Source of the DNA: Chondrus crispus | Lineage: Eukaryota > Rhodophyta > Florideophyceae > Gigartinales > Gigartinaceae | DNA: 64,000 nt | Direction of reading: 5' to 3' | Assembly (NCBI RefSeq): GCF_000350225.1 | Contig: NW_005179076.1 | Span: forward strand, 34,960 to 98,959 | Shown here: positions 29,640-40,275 of the stretch, piece after piece | Position numbering within the stretch: position 1 is the first letter of the stretch | Layout: each line of letters begins with the position of its first letter | Made by a program: the position numbers and the translations under genes | Notes under the pieces: generated by a model | The model's input: only the letters and a program-made list of their open reading frames with translations | What the model was told of the DNA's origin: nothing | Database searches by the model: none

Positions 29640-30116
29640 CGACCCCCTCGTCAGGGCAGACCACGGGGCTGCCGTTGCACGTAAATATACTGGCCCCGCT
29701 TCCTCGCGTGACCGCTCTGGCCCCCCGGCCACCGTCTCTTCACCTTCCACCGAACCTAGCTCCCTTCTATTTCATCCGCTCCACCGCCATCTTGCGCCGA
29801 CTACGCTCGCATCGTTTCTTTCTTGCGCCGCCCCCGGCACTTCAACCTCAACTTCGGGCGGTGTGGTCTCCGCGTCGCCCGAACTTGTGGTTTTTACGTC
29901 TAGCGTCACCGTAGCCCCGGGTCGCGTGTTCTCCGCGTCTCCCGGGCCTCCGGCCGTTAATCGTCCGACGCCGTCTGAGCCTCAGGCCGCGTAGTCTCCG
30001 CGTCGCCTGAGCCTCCCTTTCTCGTTGTTCCCGTTTCGGGACTTCGTCGAAACGCGCCGCGCTCCGAGCCACGCACGAGAGGTCTGTGGTCCTTCGGGCG
30101 GTACTCTCTGTGCGAC
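29640..30116. other. Leader region of the accessory gene inside the Ty3 element
   Basis: This GC-rich segment lies between the LTR and the accessory ATG. It has loosely repeated words (GTCTCCGCGTCGCC and variants at about 29865, 29935 and 29995). Any promoter for the accessory gene must lie here or in the LTR acting in reverse. No clear TATA box was seen. Confidence 0.4.
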
Positions 30117-31550
30117 ATGGCTCGGACCAAGCAGACGGCGAGGGCTTCCACTGGCGGGAAGGTCCCTCATCGAGCGATCGCCACCAAGGCGGCCCGTCGT
30201 TCGGCGGGCCTGTGGCGCGAGAACGGGGACGAGGTCCGTGAAAGGGCGTCCCACCACGTCAACCGACCGTTCATTGACTTCGAAGACTCAAGGAATGCTG
30301 AACATCTCTCAACCTTTTGGGAGCACGCCGGACGCTCCGATGTATCTGCAGTTAGATATCAGGTAGGAGATGGATCCTTCCGCATTAGATACAAAGAGGT
30401 CGGTAATCGTGCACCCGTCGTGGCGGCCGTCTCTGCCGCCGGGGCCCGACTTCTCTTCGGGCCCCATGTGCTGGCATTCGTCGCGGCTCGTCTGTCCCGG
30501 AAAGCTTGGTTCACTACCGACCGGTGTTTCCGGCTTGGGCTCACCGAGAGTCACGGCGACGAGAGAGAGTACCACTGCTGCGACGACCCCGATTGGGTCG
30601 TCGAGCTGGTTTGGTGCTCCGACGGTAGCAACGGCGAAGCCCAGGGGTGCTATTACAGCGTCGGGGAGGGGAGCCAGGATAAGTACCTTATCCTGCTCTA
30701 CACGATGACGTTCGATCGTGTGCCCTCCGAGAACGAGGACGCCCGCCGGGGCTTCAACTCTGCCTTCGGGCCAGACTCCTCGACACGTATGGACGCAATC
30801 CTGGCCATCGACAACTGGTGTAGCCAGAATAGGGGCAAGAAGAAGCGCGTTAACTACGCCATGTCTCGCAACGTCTCTCCCTTGGCGTCAAGGTATTTCA
30901 CCAGGTCTCAGCCCGTACCATTTCAAGACAACACCATCCTCTGTCTCCTTTCTGCCGTCTGCAACGCCATCTCACTTGTCGCTGGCTGGCGCGCTGCCGA
31001 CCGCGTCTGGGCGGCGGAGTCGGAACGAGTCACCGAGTTCGAGCGCCGAAAGAACTATTCGCCGAGCGTTCATCACTTCACTCATGTCCAACGGACCCTT
31101 CAAGCTGAGTACCACGGCACCGTATCCTTGGATCACGTGGTTCCACCGCCTGGGTCAACCGTTCATGGCAGGTCCAGTGCCAGGTCCCCGTTATGGCGGA
31201 GCTCGGACGTCGGTTGGCTACTCCGCCTGTCGACAAGTGTGAAAGCCGGTGTCTACGTCCTCCGCCTTAATGACATCCATCGCTTCCAGCACGCTATTTG
31301 TCTGGACGCACGGTCGGAACCGGCGCTGATATATGACTGTGCTAAGCGGTATGCCATGCAGCTCACGAGCAGTTCTCTCCGCTTGTGCTGCCCCGCTGGC
31401 GATCCGACCAAGTTTCAGTACTTCGACGATATGCGCGTCGTGCACCGAATGGAAAAGCGGGATAGAAGCGACGGCAAGAGTCTCGGTCAGAAACACAAGA
31501 AAAAGAGGGTTCGTCGAGGTAATCGTGGCCCAACCCTCTCACATGGTTAG
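30117..31550 (+). CDS. Accessory ORF: histone H3 tail mimic plus Cys/His/Asp domain
   Basis: The 477-residue product is read opposite to gag-pol. After the Met it begins ARTKQTARASTGGK, and over the first 29 positions 22 equal the histone H3 tail. In H3 numbering K4, S10, K14, K23 and S28 are kept. K9 is Ala, K18 is Arg and K27 is Arg, so the two main silencing lysines are gone. No histone fold follows. The C-terminal half has a Cys near 276 (ILCLLSAVCNAI), a His near 392 (FQHAICLDA) and an Asp near 407 (IYDC), in the order of a papain-like thiol peptidase, then a basic tail (KHKKKRVRR) usable for nuclear import. The domain is shared with the antisense frame of the copia element at 47266-48501. 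Peptidase activity and H3 mimicry are inferred. Confidence 0.85.
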   Translation: MARTKQTARASTGGKVPHRAIATKAARRSAGLWRENGDEVRERASHHVNRPFIDFEDSRNAEHLSTFWEHAGRSDVSAVRYQVGDGSFRIRYKEVGNRAPVVAAVSAAGARLLFGPHVLAFVAARLSRKAWFTTDRCFRLGLTESHGDEREYHCCDDPDWVVELVWCSDGSNGEAQGCYYSVGEGSQDKYLILLYTMTFDRVPSENEDARRGFNSAFGPDSSTRMDAILAIDNWCSQNRGKKKRVNYAMSRNVSPLASRYFTRSQPVPFQDNTILCLLSAVCNAISLVAGWRAADRVWAAESERVTEFERRKNYSPSVHHFTHVQRTLQAEYHGTVSLDHVVPPPGSTVHGRSSARSPLWRSSDVGWLLRLSTSVKAGVYVLRLNDIHRFQHAICLDARSEPALIYDCAKRYAMQLTSSSLRLCCPAGDPTKFQYFDDMRVVHRMEKRDRSDGKSLGQKHKKKRVRRGNRGPTLSHG

Positions 31551-31668
31551 GGTCGTCGTGCGAAAGGATCACTCAAGTTATCAACCAAAGATAGTTCATC
31601 CAAAAGAAACGTAATTCATCCGAGTCATCTTCAATTTAGTGCATTTGTAGGTAATCAATGCATCACAT

Positions 31669-34600
31669 CTACATAAGATGTGCGGGTTTCTGAATAAAAG
31701 GGATTAAGCGACTTGCATGTATATCCCGTCGACTGTAACGCAAACCCGGCGACACGAGGGTGTACCGCGGGTGCTTTGCCCGTACTACCCTGCAGGGGCC
31801 GTAGTACTTCGATTCTCCTAAAGGCCACTTCCGTAGCCCTCCCAAGGCTGTTTCTCTGGCAACCAGGACCTGGTCGCCTACGTCCAATTGGCGTTGTGAG
31901 ATAACTGCCATCTTCTTGCTCGTCCTGTCCAGCTGTTTAGCAGTCCTCGTCGCTCGAAGTGCGAGGGTCGCTAACAGTTCCCAGTTGCGCCCCTCAACGC
32001 CCCCCATCGGATTTGGTTCGACTCGGTCTGGGGTTGCGAGGGCGGCTTAACTCCATACATCAACTCGAACGGGGAAAACCCGTCAGACAGTCGGCGCCGA
32101 CGGTACCCGTAGAGAATCTGTTTCAACGCCGATTCCCATTTAGAGGTAGCGGCGCCTTGACCTAATAGCGTCTTCCGAATTGAACGCTTGATGGTCCCAA
32201 CCATACGCTCCGCTTTTCCGTTGGAAATGGGAGCATAGGCGAGGACCGGTTTCCATGAAATTCCCTGTTGTGCCATGAAGTTCTTCAACGCTGTCGCGCT
32301 GAAACATGTTGCGTTATCTGAGACTATAGTCCGAGGTGGACCAAACGAATGGATGATCTCCTCCTTCACGAACTTGACAACTTCCGCAGACGTAGCGGTC
32401 TCGGTTGCCCAAGCCAGGGGCCAACCAGTCAGATGTTCGACCGCTATCAGGATGTAACGTTTTCCGTTCTTCGTCTTGGGAAGGGGTCCCGCAAAGTCTA
32501 TCGAGAATGTCTCAAAGAACTGAGAGACTGGTATCACCGCCGTGCTCTTGTACATCGGGATGGGGGCAGCCTTTTGGCAGCCTTCACATCCACGAACGTA
32601 GGCGTAGATATCACCATGAACTCCCGGTCACCAGTACCTGTCAAGGACGAACTGCTTCGCAGCTGTAGCGTCCCAGTGGCCAATGTCGTCATGCAGCGAC
32701 CGCAATATCTGCAGTCGAGTCCCCCGAGAAGGGATTGTTCTGATCCCATTCTTCATCCTGCGAAAAAGCCTTCCGTTCCAGGCGAGGAACCGCCTGGAGT
32801 TCTTCTTGATTCTGCGCCTCTGCGCAGCATCTTGCTCAACCATCTCTTCTCCTTCGAGATAACGGTACGTGTCCGGCACATGAGGTTCCATGTCTTCCAG
32901 TATATCTCCTTTCGCAAAAGTGGCAGCACATACCAGGTCCCCCTCATCCTCCTCGCCCCTGCCATCGTCTTTTCGTAGACGCGAGAGAAAGTCAGCGGCA
33001 CAATTCTTTGAGCCGGGGCGGTACAATATCTCGAATTCGTACTCCGCCAGGAAATCCAACCAACGGGCGAGTCTACCGTGGATGTCCTTCTTTTTGAACG
33101 CATACTGAAGCGCTTGGTCATCCGTAATCAACTTGAACTTTTGCGTTGAGAGCAAATACACCCGAAATTTCTTTAGCGCGAAGATCACCGCTAACGCTTC
33201 TCTTTCACAGGTGGGGTACTTCTTCTCAGTCTCCGTCATCGTCCTGCTGGCGTATTGTATCGGGTGAACCTTCTTGTCTTCCTTCTTCTGAGCCAGAACT
33301 GCTCCCACTGCCATGTTGGATGCATCTGTCTCGACCACGAAGGGTTCGTCAAACTTCGGGAGCGCCAACAGCGGAGGAGACGTCACCCTCTTCTTCAACT
33401 CCCGGAAGGCGGTCTGCATCCCTTCCGTAAATTCAAATTCGACTTTGGTAGAAGTAGCAGCATGCAACGATGAAGAGACTTCTGCGAACTTAGGGATAAA
33501 TCGGCGGTAATACCCCGCTAGTCCAAGGAAGCTTCGTAACTCCGTCTTGGTGCGCGGCTCGGGGGTGTCCCAAATGATCGATGTCTTCTCTGGATCCACC
33601 TCAATCCCTTTCTTTCCGATGACGTGCCCCAATAGCCTGGTCTGTGATTGCGCGAAGGAACACTTCGCGAGCTTCAACTTCAATCCACTGCGAGCAATCA
33701 GCTCGAACACTTCAATCAAGTGGTCAACATGGACGTCCAAGGACTTCGAAAAGATGACCACGTCATCAAGGTATACTCGGACGAATGGCAGGTCTCTTAA
33801 TACGCCATCCATCATCCTTTGAAATGTTGAAGGAGCGTTCATGAGCCCGAATGGCATCACTTCAAATTGAAACGTCCCGTACCGACAGACAAACGTCGTC
33901 TGTTCTGTGCACCATGAAGCCATCCGCACTTGCTAATAACCCGAGAACAAGTCCAGGGTAGTGAATACTTGGCTTCCCTCAAGGTCGTCGAACATCTCTT
34001 CCATTTTAGGCAACGGCCACTTGTCGGCCTTTATCACGCGGTTAAGCGCGCGGTAGTCAACACAGAAGCGAGGCTTCCCGTCCTTCTTCGTTGCGATGAC
34101 GACCGGAAACGACCAAGGAGCTACAGAGGGGGGAATGATCCCTGCCTTCTGCATCTTCTCGATCTCCTCGCGCACTACCGCGTTGTGTCTCGGAGGGAGC
34201 CTCCGAACGGCGTGCGAAATGGGCCTGTTGTCATTTAACTCAAGCGAATGTGACACAGGGACATCTGCCGGCCTGAGGTCGTCCAAAGACCATGCAGCTA
34301 TTCCCATATTCTTGATAGAACACATTATGCGGTCGGCGTTCTTTCTGCTGATATGGCTCAGCTTAGACATGAGAAGTTCCTCCTTCTCATCTCTTTTCTC
34401 TTTCTCATCCGCCGGCTCGTACTCTGAGCCTTCCTCAGCTAGGTCCGGAAGTCCAGCATGAGGATCTTCGTTCTCAGTGACTGCTCCCGCCCAGGCAAGG
34501 TCTGGTTCAAATGGCACCCTTTCACGCAGCGAAAGGACGAAGTCTTCATCCATGTCAGTCGAGTCAGCCGGCACGGCCCCCGAGTCTGAGGTGAAGTCCT

Positions 34601-35534
34601 CACTGTCGATAGCGGATCCCGGCTTCTTATGGTTTTCATCCATCTCAAGACTTAGTCGAATCGTCTCCTCACCCACAGTTACTTGGACATGCTGTTGCCC
34701 CAAGTCAATGCACGTTTGGAGCTCCTCTAACGATGGCATCCCCACGATGACGTCGTACGGTGTTCCCGTAACGACAAGGAAGTCCATCATGCTCACCAGT
34801 CCCCCAAACGAGACGGGGACCTGGCGCAGTGATCCAACACAAAGGGAGCTCTTCCCATCTGCCACAGTGATGTGTTTCTTCGTACTTTCTGGCGTCAGAG
34901 AAAGTCTCTTCATGAGGTGCGGCCACATGATGTTCGGCATGGCACCCAAATCCAGTAGTGCTTGAGCATCAGTTCCATAAACTTGAACAGTAACTACCCG
35001 AAGACACCTCGGGAAGACATCCGTGTGGCCCGCAAACCCGCGAGAACGCCCCAATCTCCTGGATAGAAGGCGCTTCATCTCCTTCCTTGCTCCTTCAGCG
35101 TCTCCACGGACAAGTTGTCCAAATTTTAGACCAGACGGCGCATTCGCCAGCTCTGACACGACGTTGTACTTGCCAACGTGCTCCTGGAGTGCCGCCTTCT
35201 TTGAAACATTCTTCTTCTTCTGGCGTGCAGGCTTCACTCTCGGCACTCTCAGCGGCTCATTCCAGGGGAGCGTTCCCCTAGGAGCTACTGGAGTGGCATT
35301 CAGCAGCCTCGGGATCGAAACTTCTTCACGGTTCTTCGACTGCTTCGGCAAGGCCTCTCCTTCGGCGTTGCGTTTCCTAGCTGCCACCAATTCTCCCTTG
35401 GTGGTCTCAGTTATGACCGTGACTTGCTTCGAGTCTCTGGTGGCCTTGTCACCGGCGTCGTTGGCAGAACCGCCTGCTTTGGGGCCATAAGCGCTTCCTG
35501 CGCCAGCGTTACCTTGAGGACGTGCATGAGCCAC
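31669..35534 (-). CDS. pol of the Ty3/gypsy-type element (fossil)
   Basis: In order on the minus strand: a retropepsin-like protease (ALLDLGA), reverse transcriptase, RNase H, a zinc-binding segment and an integrase core with a C-terminal domain. The RT and RNase H sequences are of the Ty3/gypsy type. It lies in more than one frame with about two apparent breaks, and is therefore probably not active as it stands. The end is convergent with the accessory gene, 118 bases apart. Confidence 0.85.
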
Positions 35535-35555
35535 ATTCTTTCTAGCAAAGCGGGA

Positions 35556-36395
35556 TCAGCAAGTCTCCGTCGTGTGTCCAATCTTCCCACACGTTGGGCA
35601 ACGAGTATCACGGTGTGGGTTGGAACGACAACGAATCGCTGAATGCCCTGGTTCCTTGCAATAGGAACATGTCCAACTCGTATCACTGTCCCCTGGTGTC
35701 TGTCGTTTCTTCATCATCAGCGACAGTTCCGCCAGCTGGTTGGTGATGGCGTCTACCTTGTTCTCCAGCTTTTCCTGTCGAGGATCCACATCAGAACGCA
35801 TCAATACGCGCTTGGGCGTCACAGGTTCAACGGACTGCGCAGCAGTTATCGTCGCCTTGAAGGCGTCACGGCCTGCAGAAAAGTCCTTCACGGTCTTCAT
35901 TAGTTCTTCGTACGTCGTCGGAGAACGATAGATCGCGAACTGAGGAACATCCAAATGTGCCATTACGGCATTGCGAAGCAAGCCGTACTTTGCCTCGTCG
36001 TTGAAACCAGCCCTCCTGTAGAGCTTGTTCATTTCATCCATCGAAGTAAGCAAGTTCCCACCATCCAGTTGGCAACTCATAGCCTTCTGGATGTTTTCTT
36101 CTGGCCTCGGTGTCTCCGTAAAACGGTCAGACAGGGCGCTCTTCACACCGTCCCAGTTACTGGCGGCCTCGGTCAAACTCCCATTATGACTATACGTGTC
36201 ATAGTAATAGTCGAACGCGGCACCCTCAAGGTGGCATAGGATAGCTCCTGCCTTCTCCTCGTCAGGCTTGCCGCGCATAATGATGTTCTCGTATACGAAC
36301 AGAAACTTGGAAACATCTGACCCGTTCGACCCATCGTTGGTAACAGGGTTAGGGCCCGCACTTGTGTCGGCGTCGGCCCTCCACAAGAGTACCAT
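35556..36395 (-). CDS. gag of the Ty3/gypsy-type element
   Basis: A 279-codon frame starts at the inner edge of the 5' LTR. It has a Ty3-type gag capsid region and two CCHC zinc knuckles at its end (CKEPGHSAIRC and CPTCGKIGHTTETC). It forms particles that package element RNA in this family. Confidence 0.8.
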   Translation of the reverse strand: MVLLWRADADTSAGPNPVTNDGSNGSDVSKFLFVYENIIMRGKPDEEKAGAILCHLEGAAFDYYYDTYSHNGSLTEAASNWDGVKSALSDRFTETPRPEENIQKAMSCQLDGGNLLTSMDEMNKLYRRAGFNDEAKYGLLRNAVMAHLDVPQFAIYRSPTTYEELMKTVKDFSAGRDAFKATITAAQSVEPVTPKRVLMRSDVDPRQEKLENKVDAITNQLAELSLMMKKRQTPGDSDTSWTCSYCKEPGHSAIRCRSNPHRDTRCPTCGKIGHTTETC

Positions 36396-36662
36396 GTTGG
36401 TTGTGAAATGGGGGAGGCGGTTCTGGGGAGCGTGCCGTTCCGTCGTGAGGGTCCGCTCAGTGTCGTCCCCCCTTTCTCCGCAGCGCCCGTCACCCTCTCT
36501 CTTTGATTTCTACGAAATTCCTTCCAGAAGCGTCCACGCGTCCGGCCCGGATTCCGCCGGGCCGTACGCGTGCGCTTCTCTAAAGTTCAAATAAAATCTC
36601 GGATTACAGAATAAAATCTCCCTCTACAGTAAAATGCAATTTTTCCCTAAAAATATCTCACA
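36395..36662 (-). repeat. 5' LTR of the Ty3/gypsy-type element
   Basis: 268 bp, partner of 29373-29639. Confidence 0.92.
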
Positions 36663-38264
36663 TCCTGGACACGGAAGCAGTTCACCCTAGATTATGGCAA
36701 GACGCATCTTGTAGTTTGATATCTCATGTTCTCTCCGTGGTCCATAAATTGTCTCGAGTTTAAGGCTTCCTGGCACAGGCCCTTTTTTCAGGGGGGTATG
36801 CAGGTTGCTGCGTATCTCATGCACAGATTCCGAGGTCATCTCCAGTGGCGAGGAAGAGGGGTCTGTGAGATGGGATGGAATGGAACGAGTAATGCGGCGG
36901 CTACATAGAACCAGACTGCCAAACTTAGCCTCTGCGGGATGTGTGCGTTTCCCGCAGCAACTATTCTGGCGTTGGGCTAGGCGATGCTCTGTGGGGGATG
37001 GGCGATCACAGTAAAGGTGCGAGGAGCGGATGCCCCTGTTAGTAGATCACAGGCCAAGATGACATATTGGTAGTTTAGGTCTTTCAGTAGCATGCAGTCT
37101 CTCAGTAGCATGCAGTCTTGCATCTGCAAGACAAGATGCTGGGAGCCGATAAAAACTACAGGATGGTAACGGCGCTTGCGTGTCGTTTCCATCTCATCGG
37201 CGGCACCGTTTTTTGGATGAGCTGCCGTGATAATAAAGCTTTTAGAAGTAATTCAACGACAGAAGAATTATTGGGTTTATGGGGTTCCGCTGCGACATGT
37301 TGCCGTATCAGCCTAGCTGACTGACGCACCGTCAGCAACTCTCTTCTGTGCACGAGTCGCATGCGACATCTAGGAAAGTTGCTGTGTCGGACTTGGCAAG
37401 GCGGTCTCCACCCCCAACTGTTCGCGCACCCCTGTCACTGATAGCGCCCTCTCACGCATTTCCCCGATCGAACAAATGTTCTCTAGCTTGAGTGTATCGC
37501 GACACTACTGCACAGCGCACTGCTGCACCAAGTTTCAAACGTGGACACATGAAGGTTGTCCGTAAAATAACGCGTTGTTTTTTCCATTTGACCACAAACT
37601 CGCTGGACGTAAAGTAAACCCGAGGTTGAAAAATTTCACGAGTTTTGCCGACTGACCTCCAGCAAGGTCCCTGCCCGCAACAAACGCATGTCTGGTACAA
37701 CGTTGTACCGCCCGACGGATCACGTGCACCTGCGCGAATACTCGCTGAAGCGAATATTGTAGCTCGCCACAAGGATAGAAAGGCTCTCAGTCGAAAGTGC
37801 GATGTTTTTCGTCTTCCTGACTTGCTGAGGGGGGCCGTTTGGAGGGACCGCTTCTTAGAAGCTTCTACTTGTCTATCTTTCCCGGTTGCTTCGGCGGCAT
37901 CTGTGGCAGATCCTGTCGCGCTTTGATCCATTGATAGACTCTGCGCAGATGAAGCGATAGGGGCGTCCATGACGCATATCGCTACGACCCGTGCAGTCTA
38001 GGACTCGTTTGTGCTGATGAAAAGAAAGGAAAAGGAAGACCCACTTGGTTTTTCTTCACGACGGGTCGATCCGGCACTGCTGTGATCAGGCGGATGTGAA
38101 ACTCGCGGAAAACTCACATGCCCCGAGTTTTCAGTATGCCGTGAGTTGTTTGAAAATTTTGCGTTCAGAAAACCCGAGCAAACTCGCCGCCAAAACACCG
38201 TTTTCGTGACTTTGCAGACAACGTTTTTGTATCCATGTTTGAGTAGAAAACGCTTCTTACACGT
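36663..38264. other. Intergenic between LTR element and GC-rich repeat units
   Basis: A minus-strand frame at 37452-37970 (172 codons) starts with a Ser/Ala-rich, Lys/Arg-containing N-terminus that looks somewhat protein-like, then loses coding character. It could be a transposase remnant. Short duplicate words (CAGTAGCATGCAGTCT) occur at about 37085-37110. Nothing else was recognised. Confidence 0.35.
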
Positions 38265-40275
38265 GTGATCCCTGCGTATACTAATTTCCGTGTCTGTCTG
38301 TCTGTGTGTTTGTGTATGTGTGTTCGTGCGCTCCCGCACGGGTTCTCATTGGCGCACGGGGGCGCTGCTGCGACAAGTGGCGGCCACGTGCGGGGCGGCC
38401 TGGCCTGCGGCCAGACCGCCTCGGGGACACGTGGCGTGACAGTCTGTGCGTCGGTGCGTTCCGGCGTTGCCATTGGTGCGCTTTGTAGAAGCCGCCGTGC
38501 TGATTGGTGCGCCTAATATTTTCAATTTTTCCGATGTGCCTTTTCGCGGGAAAACAAATTTTGGGCGCACGGGCGCGACACGGCGTACACGTCACGGCCA
38601 CGTGAGGGGCGGCCTGGCCTGCGGCCAGGCCCGCCACGGGGACACGTGGCGGTGGCAAGTGGCGGGGGGCTGCGGGGCGGCCTGGCCGCAGGCCAAGCGG
38701 CCACCAAGGACACCTGGCGGCTACAGGATGGGCAGAAATTACGTGGGTCATTTAAAAATTCCGCATGACCTCAGAGGCGGCAGCGGCGAGGGGAAAGGGT
38801 GTGTCACTGGCGGGGGGCGAGGGGGCCCGCATGGCCACGCTGTCGCGAGGGTCGCGCACGGTGGGTGAAGGCAGAGGCCGCTGATGAGGCCGGAGAGGTG
38901 GGTGCGGAGCGCGGGCGGAAGGGGCCGGACCACGCCCGGGGGGGAAGGGGGTGGCGGCGAGCGCCGGCGCGAGGGGCAGGGGCGAGGAACGCCGAAGACC
39001 GTCGCTGCGAGGCGGGCAGGTGTCACAGGCGGCAGCGCAAGAAGACGCGCGCGGGTGAGGGGGGGCCGGGAATTGACGCCCAGGCGGTCGCGCTGCGCTC
39101 CTTCCGCGGGGTTCGCAGCGTACGAGAGGGAAGATTGACTAACTGCGATGACTGTGGGTGCGGGAGCGGCACCGCGACGGACGAGAAGGAGGGCCTACGG
39201 AAACGGCGTGCAGAGGGGAAGGTGGCTGTGATCGGCTTGATCAAGAGGAGGCGGGCAGGCGGGGGATGGGAGAAGCGCATCATAAGGGGAGGAGGGATCG
39301 TAGGGCGGTCAAAGGAGGCAGGAGGGGAGGGGAACCAGGAGAGCGGAGGGCTGGAGAGTCGCTGAGAGCGCACGCAACGAAGCAGGGGCAGCGGCAGCAG
39401 CAGCAAGGGTGAGGACGTCGGGAGCAGTAACTGCAAAGGTGGGAGCAGGAAGCCGAGAGGGAGGTCCGCAGGCGACGAAATGGGTGGAGCGGAAGGCGAG
39501 GTGGGGGTGCAAGCCCGGGCACGCGAGGCGACGGTTACTTGGGGGCGGCAAGAGCAGCAGCGGGGGCGGAGGCCGGCGACGGAGAGGGCAAGGCCGCCGC
39601 AGGGCGGGAGGGAGCGGGGCGAGCCGCACGAGTAGAGGGGCCAAGTGGAGTAGGGCGGGGCGGCGGGTGAGGTGTGATTGCGCGGGCGTATGTCTAGAGC
39701 GTGAGAGCCATAGAATAACGAAAGGGTAGGGGCACGGAAGTTAGAGTGCTATTTTCTGGATGCACCCAATAATAACGAAAGGGTAGGGGCACGGAAATGG
39801 GAGTGCAGGGATTGAGGAAGCGAAGCGCCTCGCGGCGTAGGCGGCAGGCAACGCGGGCGGCGGCGAAACAGTCGAGAGCAGAAGCGGGGAGAGGGAAGGG
39901 GCAGTGTGGGCGGGGGGCCACGGGTTCGCCGGTACGGAGGTTGAGGCGGACGGGAGTGCCAACCGTAGCGACCAGGGTAACGGCCTGGGCAAAGGTGGCG
40001 AGCAGGACTGAGGCGAGTGTGGCGAGAGCAGCGCGACCTGCAGCCAGAGTAAGCACGGAGGGGCGGTACGCGTGGCAGGACGAGGGGGAAAGGGGCGACG
40101 AAGACCGGAGAGAGGACGAGAGCAGTAGCGAAGAGGACGGGGGAGCAGCGGGGCGGGGAACGCCGGCAACGATGGTGGACCAGAGACGAAGGGACGGCGG
40201 AGCGGGAGGTGCGGGGCGAGTAGCGGAGAAAGAAGGGATTTGGCTCGGCGCGCGAAGCGCGCACGGAGCCCACTT
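38265..40275. mobile_element. GC-rich repeat unit A (possibly Helitron-like, non-autonomous)
   Basis: The left part has TACTAATTTCCGTG, then a TGTCTGTCTGTCTGTGTG run, then TGCGCTCCCGC and CATTGGCGC. The right end is a long stem-loop (GGCTC, GCGCGC, GAA, GCGCGC, GAGCC) followed by CACTT. The same left and right signals frame unit B. From about 38760 the plus strand is strongly purine-rich. Repeated GCGGGGCGGCCTGGCC blocks occur near 38388, 38611 and 38676. A 3'-terminal hairpin without terminal inverted repeats suggests a Helitron, but a CTRR end is not clear. No transposition gene is present. Confidence 0.35.

Larger units (their letters stand above)
29373..36662 (-). mobile_element. Ty3/gypsy-type LTR retrotransposon with antisense accessory gene
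   Basis: The element is 7,290 bp and transcribed on the minus strand: 5' LTR at 36395-36662, gag, pol in protease-RT-RNase H-integrase order (Ty3/gypsy order), an opposite-strand accessory frame, and the 3' LTR at 29373-29639. A perfect 5-bp target duplication TCCTG flanks it (29368-29372, 36663-36667). A likely primer-binding site starts TGGTACTC next to the 5' LTR and a short purine run AGGGGG lies beside the 3' LTR. The LTRs differ by about six substitutions and one indel (about 2%), so the insertion is fairly young. The gag-pol part shows about two apparent breaks; the accessory frame is open throughout. Confidence 0.92.

Noticed and set aside
30117-30206. A genuine histone H3 gene or pseudogene
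   Set aside because: Only the tail is H3-like. After about residue 31 the histone fold is absent and the frame continues for over 440 codons of unrelated sequence inside an LTR element.
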